Below are positions 37,799 through 44,921 of a DNA stretch of 64,000 nt, piece by piece. Under the pieces are notes generated by a model. The model was given only the letters and a program-made list of their open reading frames with translations, was not told where the DNA came from and ran no database searches. Location: positions 124,001 to 188,000 of the IMG/VR virus record IMGVR_UViG_3300009011_000002; one strand, 5' to 3'. The position numbers and the translations under genes are program-made. The first letter of the stretch is position 1. Each line of letters starts with the position of its first letter. Origin of the DNA: a virus.

Positions 37799-38426
37799 CG
37801 GGTTCTACGCCTCCTTTTTCAATGAAGTCCTTGCCTATATGGATGGCAGCGACCAGTGAGATGTCATAGTGGTCACGCGCCCACTTAACCCACTCGTAGT
37901 TAAGGCCGCATTGCATGGAACCACTGAGTTTAGGTTCGCCGGGACGGCGGGCCAGATAAGTCCCTTTGGCATTCCAACGTTTGAGGAATGTGTGGATAGG
38001 AGAACCAGGGTTTTCCCTGATGCTGATTTCCAACGGAGTTTTATCGACAAGGCGACGACCGCTCTTGAAAATCCCCATCAAATCCAGACTGCCGTCTTCA
38101 AGGAAGAACTGACTGATGTCTTTGAAGTTGCCCCTGCCACTGACCGAATCAAAACTGGCTTCCGCATCTTCGATGCAGCTGAAGTACTGGCCGTTAGGAG
38201 GCAATTGGATCCAGCACTCTTGAGGAATGGCTTTGATCACATCCTCCGCCGACAGGTACTTAGGGATCCCACCAAACACCGTGCTGAAGGTACCAGGGCG
38301 AAGTCCGCCGTTCAGCAACTTATCCAACGTTGGAAAACCAACACTGAGTTTTTCCAGATGTTCCTTGGGGACCGGCTCAAATTCCGGCATTTTCAATTTG
38401 AGCCGATCAAACAAATCTTTATCCAT
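37779..38426 (-). CDS. Protein with C-terminal tryptophan module, 215 aa
   Basis: A ~160-residue N-terminal domain of unknown type ('LSVGFPTLDKLLNGGLRPGTFSTVFGG' region is Gly-rich) is followed by 'G-E-P-K-L-S-G-S' and 'L-N-Y-E-W-V-K-W-A' (W179, W182) with helix 'ISLVAAIHIGKDF'. This shows the module attached as a C-terminal tag to a larger domain. The segment resembles the start of RecA-like proteins ('FPTLDKLLNGGL') but lacks a Walker A Gly-Lys-Ser/Thr, so no ATPase claim is made. Confidence 0.78.
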   Translation of the reverse strand: MDKDLFDRLKLKMPEFEPVPKEHLEKLSVGFPTLDKLLNGGLRPGTFSTVFGGIPKYLSAEDVIKAIPQECWIQLPPNGQYFSCIEDAEASFDSVSGRGNFKDISQFFLEDGSLDLMGIFKSGRRLVDKTPLEISIRENPGSPIHTFLKRWNAKGTYLARRPGEPKLSGSMQCGLNYEWVKWARDHYDISLVAAIHIGKDFIEKGGVEPDDQRSR

Positions 38427-39165
38427 GTTCCATCACTCCAAAGGCTTCTTCACGTTGTGCCTTGCTCATCTTGCGCATTGCACGCTTTTTCTTGCGTTCT
38501 TCTTCCTCGCGTCTCTTTTCCTCTTTCTCCTTTTCGGACACGTCAATGGCGACGTACTTGGCGAGGTCTTCCTTGAGTTTCTTCTCATCCTCTTTACGCC
38601 AGATTTCCTTCAGTTCTTCGATGTGCTTTTTCGGCCAAATCTGCTCGATGTAGAACGAAATGCCCGAGAAGCCAAAGTCACGGAACAACACAATCCGGCC
38701 CTTGAACTCCGTACGACGGTTCTTCACCATCCAGGTCGCCAGTACTTCATCGACAATTTTGGCTTCTTGATCCTGGGCCCACAACTCGTTCTTGTTCCTG
38801 AGCCAGTTCTTGTTGGTGTCCAACGTCACTGGGTACAAGGTAGGACCGTCCATGATCATGCCGTGGTGACCGGCGTCCATGAACTCTTTCATGATGATCG
38901 GATAAGCTTCCATTTCCCGGAAGCAACGTTTCATCCACTTCACCGGATCACGGGTGTTTTCCAGTGTGTCGAACAGGCTGAGTTGGATGAACTCCGGATG
39001 CAGGTGGCGGATCTTGCGGGCCATCTGCAACAGCTTCTTCGGGTTGTCCGTCATGTTGTCACGGAACCAGGTCAGGATGTGGATCTCCTGATCAAACGGT
39101 TCCAGGTTCGGGTTGAACTCGTACGGGGTTGGGGCGCCTTTCTTTTTGCTGTGTGCTGCTTGCAT
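38419..39165 (-). CDS. Hypothetical protein with charged coiled-coil end, 248 aa
   Basis: Unrecognised. N-terminal and central parts alpha/beta ('IHILTWFRDNMTDNPKKLLQ', 'GRIVLFRDFGFSGISFYIEQ'), then a long, highly charged helix from about 175 to 240 dominated by Glu, Lys and Arg ('SEKEKEEKRREEEERKKKR'). Such helices act as spacers or oligomerise. Overlaps the next gene by eight bases. No module present. Confidence 0.77.
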   Translation of the reverse strand: MQAAHSKKKGAPTPYEFNPNLEPFDQEIHILTWFRDNMTDNPKKLLQMARKIRHLHPEFIQLSLFDTLENTRDPVKWMKRCFREMEAYPIIMKEFMDAGHHGMIMDGPTLYPVTLDTNKNWLRNKNELWAQDQEAKIVDEVLATWMVKNRRTEFKGRIVLFRDFGFSGISFYIEQIWPKKHIEELKEIWRKEDEKKLKEDLAKYVAIDVSEKEKEEKRREEEERKKKRAMRKMSKAQREEAFGVMEHG

Positions 39166-39169
39166 TGCT

Positions 39170-39538
39170 TTACTGTCCTTGGTAGGGGATAGTGCCGTGA
39201 ATGAGGAAGTTGAGGATGGCGTCGTTAGCGCCAGTGATGAACGGATACTGCATTTTTACAGCCGCCGCGATTTCGTCGCCAGGCAGGTTGTAAAACACAT
39301 CGATCCAGCCGTCTTCTTTTGCGGTTACGACCACGGTACGAGAGATAGGGCAAGTCTCACCAGGTTTGCCAGTACCGGGTTCGGTCTTGTGGTAAGTCAG
39401 TGAATGCCCTTCGATGGTCGACACCACCACACCGTTGGTTTCTTTGGCGTACTTGGCTTGTTTGGCCAGATGACCAAGCTCGATTTCAAAAGCAATCAGG
39501 GACTTGAGGATAGTCCCCTGCAGAATGGTAAAGGCCAT
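39170..39538 (-). CDS. Hypothetical protein, 122 aa
   Basis: N-terminal helix ('SLIAFEIELGHLAKQAKYAK') followed by strands ('GVVVSTIEGHSLTYHK', 'RTVVVTAKEDGWIDVFYNLP') and a final helix. Compact soluble protein with no motif I recognise. Start at 39538, three bases from the stop of the upstream gene, so probably translationally coupled. Unknown function. Confidence 0.74.
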   Translation of the reverse strand: MAFTILQGTILKSLIAFEIELGHLAKQAKYAKETNGVVVSTIEGHSLTYHKTEPGTGKPGETCPISRTVVVTAKEDGWIDVFYNLPGDEIAAAVKMQYPFITGANDAILNFLIHGTIPYQGQ

Positions 39539-39541
39539 GAC

Positions 39542-40114
39542 CTAGTCCTTAGGTTGTGGGTGGAAGATAAGGTCGTCGAGTTCTTCAACCGACAGGGGGC
39601 CGGGATCAGAGGAGAAGCCAGCTTCTTTGAGGGCTTCTGCCAGTGGTGGGGCCCCCAGGATACGAGGTCTATGTTTATCAAGGCTCGAAAAGGACAGACT
39701 GGTAGGTCTGCTTCGGCCATACGAACCCGTACGGATGAACAGGTGTTCCGCTGGGTTGTAGTACCGATCCGGTTTGGGGATATACCTGGCTTGGTTTACG
39801 GTGAGTTGATCAACGTAGATATCCCTGTTCTGCCGGAAGTCATGCAGGAACAGGTTAACCCGAGTGGCATGTTGCGCCATCAAGGAGATACCCACGTTGA
39901 TGATTTGTTCCAGAGACTTGTCCGACTGGGCCACCGCCTCGTTGACCCACAGATGGTTCAACCTACCGTCGTCGGTGATCAGCGTGATGGACATCTTGGC
40001 GTCACGCGAATGACGGTAGGTGTCTTGGACCATCAGGTCTGGAACATTGGCCAGTTTGCATTTGGCCAAGGCGCTTTCCAGCAATTCGAGTGCTTCTTGT
40101 TGCTCATCGTTCAT
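39542..40114 (-). CDS. Hypothetical protein, possible degenerate module, 190 aa
   Basis: Start at 40114 (MNDEQQEALELL), with AAGGA eight bases upstream; a longer upstream frame merely overlaps another gene. The segment 'D-D-G-R-L-N-H-L-W-V-N-E' (W56) with 'SDKSLEQIINV' following fits the first half of the tryptophan module without its second Trp. The rest contains a beta part ('RVNLFLHDFRQNRDIYVDQ') and a Ser/Pro-rich acidic tail. Overlaps the upstream gene by eleven bases. Confidence 0.74.
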   Translation of the reverse strand: MNDEQQEALELLESALAKCKLANVPDLMVQDTYRHSRDAKMSITLITDDGRLNHLWVNEAVAQSDKSLEQIINVGISLMAQHATRVNLFLHDFRQNRDIYVDQLTVNQARYIPKPDRYYNPAEHLFIRTGSYGRSRPTSLSFSSLDKHRPRILGAPPLAEALKEAGFSSDPGPLSVEELDDLIFHPQPKD

Positions 40115-40466
40115 TTTCGCGTTCCTTGTCAAAGTCTTCCCGGGTCTTTTCATCGAGCACAATGAATGCACGACCACACTTGCATTCAGATTGGCTCTTG
40201 ATCTTGAACCCGTACGAAGACAACAAAATAGCCCGGCCGTTAGCCAGCGGTTGGAGACAGAAAGTCTGTCCCTTAGAGGCAAACTTCAAGCGACGAAGTT
40301 CGTTGACGATCGAGACGTTGTAATGCGACTGGCAGTAATCATCGATCAGTTCTTCGAATACGTTGCGTATTTCCTTTTCATCGAGACCCTCAAAGAGCTT
40401 AGTCAAACGCTCCCCAAGTTTCTCCCCGGTCTCTTGGGAGTAGAAATGAGAGTCGTGTTCGGACAT
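40104..40466 (-). CDS. Hypothetical protein, 120 aa
   Basis: Acidic helical N-terminal half ('RLTKLFEGLDEKEIRNVFEE') and beta-rich C-terminal half ending in charged helix. A C-x-C pair ('SECKCGRAF') may bind metal but no partner Cys pair is seen. Its ATG overlaps the stop of the upstream gene. No recognised family. Confidence 0.74.
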   Translation of the reverse strand: MSEHDSHFYSQETGEKLGERLTKLFEGLDEKEIRNVFEELIDDYCQSHYNVSIVNELRRLKFASKGQTFCLQPLANGRAILLSSYGFKIKSQSECKCGRAFIVLDEKTREDFDKERENER

Positions 40467-40840
40467 TACAACCCCGTGGCTTTCTTCATGGATTGGCGAA
40501 CTTCCACCAGGCGCATGATCAGCCCATCGACGTCGTCCTGCTCGAAGATCAGGAAACGAACTTCGTCGCCTTCATATGACCCATCACGACCAGTGCCGTC
40601 GTATTCAGTCGGCAGAGACAAGTTGGGATCCTTGCGAAGAGATTCCACTTTATCCCACAGATCGTCGCTGCCTGTGTTTGCAATTAGAGATTCAGGTGCC
40701 AGTGAAATAGAAACAAAGTCATTGTCACCACAGGCACCAGTTCCGATGTACAAGGTATCGTCAGTGCGATTTTCCCAGATCTTGGTGAACAGCACTTCGT
40801 GTTCGAGTGCTCTGAATTCAGCGCGGTTTACAATACGCAT
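40466..40840 (-). CDS. Hypothetical phage protein, 124 aa
   Basis: First gene after the promoter at 40888. Begins 'MRIVNRAEFRALEHEVLFTK', a form reminiscent of small phage proteins that start with 'V-x-x-x-E-F-x-x-L-P-x-G-T-x-F', with 'GDNDFVSISL' later. The C-terminal third is helical and acidic. No function known to me for such proteins. AGTAACG-type weak ribosome site; ATG at 40840 chosen as the only candidate. Confidence 0.74.
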   Translation of the reverse strand: MRIVNRAEFRALEHEVLFTKIWENRTDDTLYIGTGACGDNDFVSISLAPESLIANTGSDDLWDKVESLRKDPNLSLPTEYDGTGRDGSYEGDEVRFLIFEQDDVDGLIMRLVEVRQSMKKATGL

Positions 40841-40887
40841 TTACGTTACTCCAAATATAAGTAATTACCAGCCCAAACTACAGGCTG

Positions 40888-40920
40888 GTAATATAGAGAC
40901 AAGACTTACTACAACTTAAG
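40888..40920 (-). promoter_or_regulatory. Early-type phage promoter with overlapping inverted repeat
   Basis: TATATTAC (40895-40888) plus the upstream box CTTAAGTTGTAGTAAGTC. Immediately downstream, ACCAGCC (40867-40873) pairs with GGCTGGT (40883-40889), so the hairpin overlaps the core and would form the 5' end of the new mRNA or terminate transcription arriving from 40916. Confidence 0.75.
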
Positions 40921-41182
40921 GGTAGACCTTAACGCGGAACAGCCCGTTGGTCGAGGGAACAGCTTGTAACTCCCACGTGAACGCTCCAACCGGTTTATCA
41001 GCAAGCTTCTGCGCAATCATGAGGCCGCCTATACGAGCAGCTTCCATGAAGCGGTGATCACCTACCATGGCTGGTGTTCTCCCATCCGCCGACATCGTGG
41101 ATGCACGCCAATGGACCCATTCTGGATTCAACAACTCCGGGTGTTGGTCGGCATCAACTTGAAGCTCGGGAATGAATTGCAT
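40916..41182 (-). CDS. Tryptophan-module protein, 88 aa
   Basis: N-terminal module 'H-P-E-L-L-N-P-E-W-V-H-W-R' (W22, W25) with a spaced second helix ('RTPAMVGDHRFMEAARIGG'). The second half is strand-rich ('GAFTWELQAVPSTNGLFRV'). The linker between P-x-L and N is absent here, so the two parts of the module fuse. Stop codon lies within the promoter element of the next operon. Ribosome site AGGAGCAATCCC. Confidence 0.78.
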   Translation of the reverse strand: MQFIPELQVDADQHPELLNPEWVHWRASTMSADGRTPAMVGDHRFMEAARIGGLMIAQKLADKPVGAFTWELQAVPSTNGLFRVKVYP

Positions 41183-41196
41183 GGGATTGCTCCTGG

Positions 41197-42042
41197 TTAC
41201 AGGCGAGCTTTCTGCTCGATGATTATTTCTGGGTCACGTTGGGAGTTATCAATGGTGATCTCAACGCTAGCTGGACGACCGGTCGGGAACACCATCTTTA
41301 CTACACGTGCGATAGCCTCGGTCCCGGCTTTTTCAGGGGTGTTGCTAGGATGTTGCGCCAAGAACCATTCGATCCAGTCGAAGGAGATGAAACGGCGAAC
41401 GTAGGGGTGGTTACCCGTAGGCTGTTTGGTGATAAACAGATCAGGTTCGGGTACGGCCGCTTGCGCTGCTCTGCCAGCCGCTTCCTTAAGTTCTTCACCG
41501 GTGAGCACGTGAACAGACTGACCTTTCTTCAACGCATTGGCCAGCTTGTAGAAATGGCTAGCCGTCGAAGCGAGCAATGCCAGTTCCTTTTCGTCGATCC
41601 GGCTATCAAAGCCGAATGCATTTTCGAAGAAGCCCAAACGGCGCAGGACCACGCGGAGTTCTTCAGACTGCCGTTCTTCACCCAGCTTCTTGGCCGCATC
41701 AACGTTAGAGTCTCGCAGCAAACCAGTGAGCGCCGGAGAAATGTCCTTGAACATACGGACGAGGTCATAACCGTCGAGGCCGTGGGACTTGAACGCATCG
41801 TCGAAAGCGTACAGGCGGTTCTGCAACCAATCGATACGGTCGAGGACGTTGTTGAAGAAGATCTGGGCTTGTTCTTTCTTGGCACCGGAGCATTGCTCGA
41901 TGATTTCTTTGGTGCCAGCCTCGAAGTAACCCTTGAAACCGAAATCGTTCTTGTCGGCCAATGGGCGTTGTTCGTAGTTGCACATGGTAAGGTTGGTAGC
42001 TTCTGATAAGCGCATAGTGGATTCCGTTCGAAGTACTGGCAT
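41197..42042 (-). CDS. Large protein with C-terminal tryptophan module, 281 aa
   Basis: A ~195-residue helical N-terminal domain (no recognised family) is followed by an Ala-rich linker and 'E-P-D-L-F-I-T' then 'I-S-F-D-W-I-E-W-F' (W223, W226) with 'TPEKAGTEAIARVV', and a beta-strand tail. An alternative start at 42015 (MRLSEATNL) has GGAAT six bases upstream; the ATG at 42042 has AAAGG ten bases away. The module again behaves like an add-on to an unrelated domain. Confidence 0.8.
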   Translation of the reverse strand: MPVLRTESTMRLSEATNLTMCNYEQRPLADKNDFGFKGYFEAGTKEIIEQCSGAKKEQAQIFFNNVLDRIDWLQNRLYAFDDAFKSHGLDGYDLVRMFKDISPALTGLLRDSNVDAAKKLGEERQSEELRVVLRRLGFFENAFGFDSRIDEKELALLASTASHFYKLANALKKGQSVHVLTGEELKEAAGRAAQAAVPEPDLFITKQPTGNHPYVRRFISFDWIEWFLAQHPSNTPEKAGTEAIARVVKMVFPTGRPASVEITIDNSQRDPEIIIEQKARL

Positions 42043-42045
42043 GAG

Positions 42046-42618
42046 TTAACGACCTTTAGGTGGGTTACGTGGACAAGCTTTGCCGTTGGCATCATAGGGC
42101 GCGCTTGGATCAGGCAGTGGCTGGTAACCATTCCCTGGCAAACAACCGTCTGTACGGTCTAGGTGTTTGGTGCGTAACAGCAGTTGTTTCATTTCCGGCG
42201 ACGGCACGAGGACAGGAATGTGCACAGACCGAGGGTTTACAATCACGCCATTCTCTAACATGACGTGCGGTTGGTCTTGTTCTACTTTCACTTCACTACG
42301 TTTACGCAACCGCAGGTTCTTGCTACGCAGGTTACGGTTGGTGCGCTTCAACGAACCGATCTCGTTGGACATGTACACAACGCGCTGTACGAGGCCCGCT
42401 ACGTCCCATTCGGTTAATGGGGTACCATTCTGCTTGTAGGCGGCAAACGCCACCAGGAAGCGCTCTGCAGCGTCCAGGTTGGTGTCTTCCGGCAGGTAGA
42501 AGTCATCTCGGCGGATGGGTTCTTCCAGTTTGTGCTTGCCAATGAAACCGGACAAATACAGTTTCAACTTCTCGGTAACTTTGGCGAGGGGGAAACGCTT
42601 CTTGCTTTCGATGGCCAT
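42046..42618 (-). CDS. Hypothetical protein, 190 aa
   Basis: First gene of this operon, 39 bases after a TATATTAC core. Basic N-terminal part, helical centre with an Arg/Lys/Asn-rich coiled stretch ('GSLKRTNRNLRSKNLRLRKR', about 97-118), then a Pro-rich C terminus with 'PPKGR'. High positive charge in the middle suggests nucleic-acid binding. No domain recognised. AGGAAGATG precedes the ATG. Confidence 0.76.
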   Translation of the reverse strand: MAIESKKRFPLAKVTEKLKLYLSGFIGKHKLEEPIRRDDFYLPEDTNLDAAERFLVAFAAYKQNGTPLTEWDVAGLVQRVVYMSNEIGSLKRTNRNLRSKNLRLRKRSEVKVEQDQPHVMLENGVIVNPRSVHIPVLVPSPEMKQLLLRTKHLDRTDGCLPGNGYQPLPDPSAPYDANGKACPRNPPKGR

Positions 42619-42656
42619 AATTCATCTTCCTGATAAGGTTGAGGGGTTACGTAATA

Positions 42657-42664
42657 GTAATATA
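42657..42664 (-). promoter_or_regulatory. Early-type phage promoter
   Basis: Perfect TATATTAC on the minus strand, preceded by TATTAAACC. Belongs to the subclass without the TTAAGTTGCAGT box. 39 bases ahead of the ATG at 42618. Confidence 0.72.
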
Positions 42665-42700
42665 GGTTTAATAAAAACTAACACGGTATCAAAAATAAAG

Positions 42701-42726
42701 CCTTAGGCGGAGCAATCCGCCTAAGG
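42701..42726 (-). terminator. Rho-independent terminator
   Basis: CCTTAGGCGGA (42701-42711), four-base loop, TCCGCCTAAGG (42716-42726); minus-strand tail CTTTATTTTTGATACC. It follows the stop at 42735 by eight bases. Confidence 0.9.
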
Positions 42727-42734
42727 TATAACAC

Positions 42735-44201
42735 TTACTGGATGAGTTCCAGCTTACGGCTCAGTTCGATCTTCAGCGGGTTGCCGTTGTTCGGGATCAG
42801 GTTGTAGCGTTCCAGCTCTTCCGGCTTCTTCTCGCTGGACATGACGCGGTAAGCACCCTTGGTCCACGCCAGTGCGAAACTGCACGAGTGGACGTTACGG
42901 TACCAGTCGATCCATTCCTGGGACAGGGTGTGGACTGAGGTGGTGAGGTTGGGTTCTTTCGGGCCCTTGTCGATGAACTCTTCCAGGCTCTGCGTGAAGG
43001 TCTTCAGCGCGGTCATTGGATTGACTGGACGTTGTTTACCCAGCTGGACAATGACCATGTCTTCGGTGATCCGCTTGGCGTCGAGCCGCTTGGCTACCAG
43101 TTCGCCAAACAGCTGGTAGTATTCCGGACCGAAGTTAACCCAGTTACTACCACCGCCACCGAAGGTGTTTTGCAACGAGAAGTAATTCATTCCCATGGTG
43201 AGGTGGAACGAACGGAAGAGTGCGGCCAGGCGTTCGTCGTTGTAAGAACCGACAATCCGACGAAGGAGGTCTTCTTTCTCAAGAACCGGTTCGTTCTCGG
43301 CGCGGTTGTCGAGCACACGCTCGAAGGCTGCCAGGACCAGTTGTCGAGCAATAGGGAGTACTTCGTTCGGGTACTCCCAACTGCGCCCTTGTTCGCCGAT
43401 GATGACGAAGGTTTCATCCGAACGTTCCGCCCAGGTCTGCTGGATCCAGAACAGCATTTGCTTGAAGTTCATGCCAGCAACAATGCCCTTGAGCTTGGCG
43501 GTGACTTCCTTGCGTTTTTCTTCGGTGAGTTCAGTCACTTCTGGTTCCTTTTCGTTAATAGTTTGCTTCTTGGCCATTTCAAGAATGCGTTGCATGATAC
43601 CAGCCGCCACAGAGAGACTCGCGGGACCTTCGTAGCGGTACAATGCGCCGGTGACAACATCGAACTCGAAAGTGAAATCTTGTTTCGACTCGGTGGTCTC
43701 TAACCGGTAATTGAAAATGGTGCCTGGAGTGTCTCGGCTTTCGGTCACGTCCAACCGCCACCCAGCCTGGAGACCCTGAGAATCACCGTCGAGGTAAGCC
43801 CAGTTATGACGAATAAACAGCTTCGCCAGTTCCAAAGAGTGTTCCATTAACCTGCCTTGAGCTGCCGCCGAGTTGTTCAGCTTGTCAAGGATGTAGTTAT
43901 AAACCTCCGAGAAGACTTCGTACACATCACCAGGGCTGGTGCCGAAATCCAATGCAGTCAGACGGTCCCCTGCAAGGTTAGCCGATACTTCAAAGTCGCG
44001 GATAGGGACCCCTTCACCACGGCCGGAGCTGTACTTGAACCCGTAACCAGGCGTACCGGCGAAGTATTGCAACCGCCATTCACCGATGGTCAGCCCAGGG
44101 GAGTAACTGGACCAGTTCATGACCGCGAACACACCGGCCAGTTCTTTAATTTTGTGGGCCAAGTCGGCAGCTTGTTTCAGTTCCATGTCCTTACTCGTCA
44201 T
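42735..44201 (-). CDS. Large protein with C-terminal tryptophan module, 488 aa
   Basis: Start at 44201 (MTSKDMELKQAAD), with GGAG nine bases upstream; overlaps the preceding gene by eleven bases. N-terminal ~200 residues contain two similar halves: 'LAHKIKELAGVFAVMNWSSY' with 'W-R-L-Q-Y-F-A-G-T' versus 'LAKLFIRHNWAYLDGDSQGL' with 'W-R-L-D-V-T-E-S', suggesting an internal duplication. A central acidic linker ('EKEPEVTELTEEKRKEV') leads to a helical domain, and at the end 'E-P-N-L-T-T' and 'L-S-Q-E-W-I-D-W-Y' (W430, W433) with 'CSFALAWTKGAY'. Function unknown; its size makes it the most elaborate module carrier. Confidence 0.82.
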   Translation of the reverse strand: MTSKDMELKQAADLAHKIKELAGVFAVMNWSSYSPGLTIGEWRLQYFAGTPGYGFKYSSGRGEGVPIRDFEVSANLAGDRLTALDFGTSPGDVYEVFSEVYNYILDKLNNSAAAQGRLMEHSLELAKLFIRHNWAYLDGDSQGLQAGWRLDVTESRDTPGTIFNYRLETTESKQDFTFEFDVVTGALYRYEGPASLSVAAGIMQRILEMAKKQTINEKEPEVTELTEEKRKEVTAKLKGIVAGMNFKQMLFWIQQTWAERSDETFVIIGEQGRSWEYPNEVLPIARQLVLAAFERVLDNRAENEPVLEKEDLLRRIVGSYNDERLAALFRSFHLTMGMNYFSLQNTFGGGGSNWVNFGPEYYQLFGELVAKRLDAKRITEDMVIVQLGKQRPVNPMTALKTFTQSLEEFIDKGPKEPNLTTSVHTLSQEWIDWYRNVHSCSFALAWTKGAYRVMSSEKKPEELERYNLIPNNGNPLKIELSRKLELIQ

Positions 44202-44604
44202 CACGAACAACTCCATATTGATATTTCGCGTCTACCTTGTAACCAAGAGACACCCTTTCTTGCATGGTGACCTTAGCACGGAAGCGTGCTTTGTTCGTCC
44301 CGGTCTCGCGAACAGTGAAGGTTACTTCCGCCTTACGTTGCCCAACGCACACCGACGACTTGATCAGGGCTTCTACAAAGTTGTTGAAGTACCCTCCCTG
44401 ACGCAAGTCTTCAGTCATACGCCCCACGAAGATACCGGTTGCAGCTACAGCGTTGGTATACTCGAAGGGCTTGCCATTAGGGTCCAGTTCCTTCGGCAAC
44501 TTGTCCGGTGCTTGGTAGGCGTCTTCGAGGAACAGCTTTTGAGTAAAGCTATCCGCCTCTACCTGCACTTCGATGTAGCAGTTATCCAGTTCTGCTTCAG
44601 ACAT
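44191..44604 (-). CDS. Hypothetical protein, 137 aa
   Basis: Beta-rich protein: 'CYIEVQVEADSFTQKLFLED', 'AEVTFTVRETGTNKARFRAKVTM'; helical insertion in the middle ('GGYFNNFVEALIKSSV'). Unrecognised. ATG overlaps the stop of the upstream exported protein. Its end overlaps the large module protein. Cytoplasmic by composition. Confidence 0.75.
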   Translation of the reverse strand: MSEAELDNCYIEVQVEADSFTQKLFLEDAYQAPDKLPKELDPNGKPFEYTNAVAATGIFVGRMTEDLRQGGYFNNFVEALIKSSVCVGQRKAEVTFTVRETGTNKARFRAKVTMQERVSLGYKVDAKYQYGVVRDDE

Positions 44605-44840
44605 TACTTACTTCCCCTGATTGGTTTGCAAGAAACTTCGATGTTGCTGCTCGTCCCGTTACGAGCCTTCATGTACTGCGTCGACGACGAGTAGACGTGG
44701 TTACGAAGCCCCACATGCTCTACCACGGCCATCATGGCAGAACGACACTCGTTGGAGTCTACGATCTGGGAAATGTTCCCATGGACCGGCTGACCGTTAA
44801 CACTTGCCATGAAGTAGGTAGCAATTAGCAGGGCTTTCAT
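44604..44840 (-). CDS. Small exported protein, 78 aa
   Basis: The first ~17 residues (MKALLIATYFMASVNGQ) look like a short signal peptide with cleavage near 'VNG'; two Cys (32 and 71) in the mature part could be bridged. Following the pattern of 27118 and 30544 it would be periplasmic. The TAA stop overlaps the next ATG. Located after the terminator for 44922, so expression may rely on readthrough. Confidence 0.7.
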   Translation of the reverse strand: MKALLIATYFMASVNGQPVHGNISQIVDSNECRSAMMAVVEHVGLRNHVYSSSTQYMKARNGTSSNIEVSCKPIRGSK

Positions 44841-44865
44841 AAACGATAGGCCTCTCAGTTAAACG

Positions 44866-44893
44866 AAAAATAAAAGTGGACCCGAAGGTCCAC
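44866..44893 (-). terminator. UUCG-tetraloop terminator with T-run
   Basis: Minus strand: GTGGACC-TTCG-GGTCCAC followed directly by TTTTATTTTTCG (44875-44864). The best canonical terminator in the window; ends the gene at 44922. Confidence 0.93.
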
Positions 44894-44921
44894 CTTTACC
44901 ACATTGCCTGTAAGCAGTTGC

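Noticed and set aside
37779-38426. RecA/RadA-like ATPase suggested by 'FPTLDKLLNGGL'
   Set aside because: No Walker A Gly-Lys-Thr/Ser follows at the expected place and no Walker B is visible.
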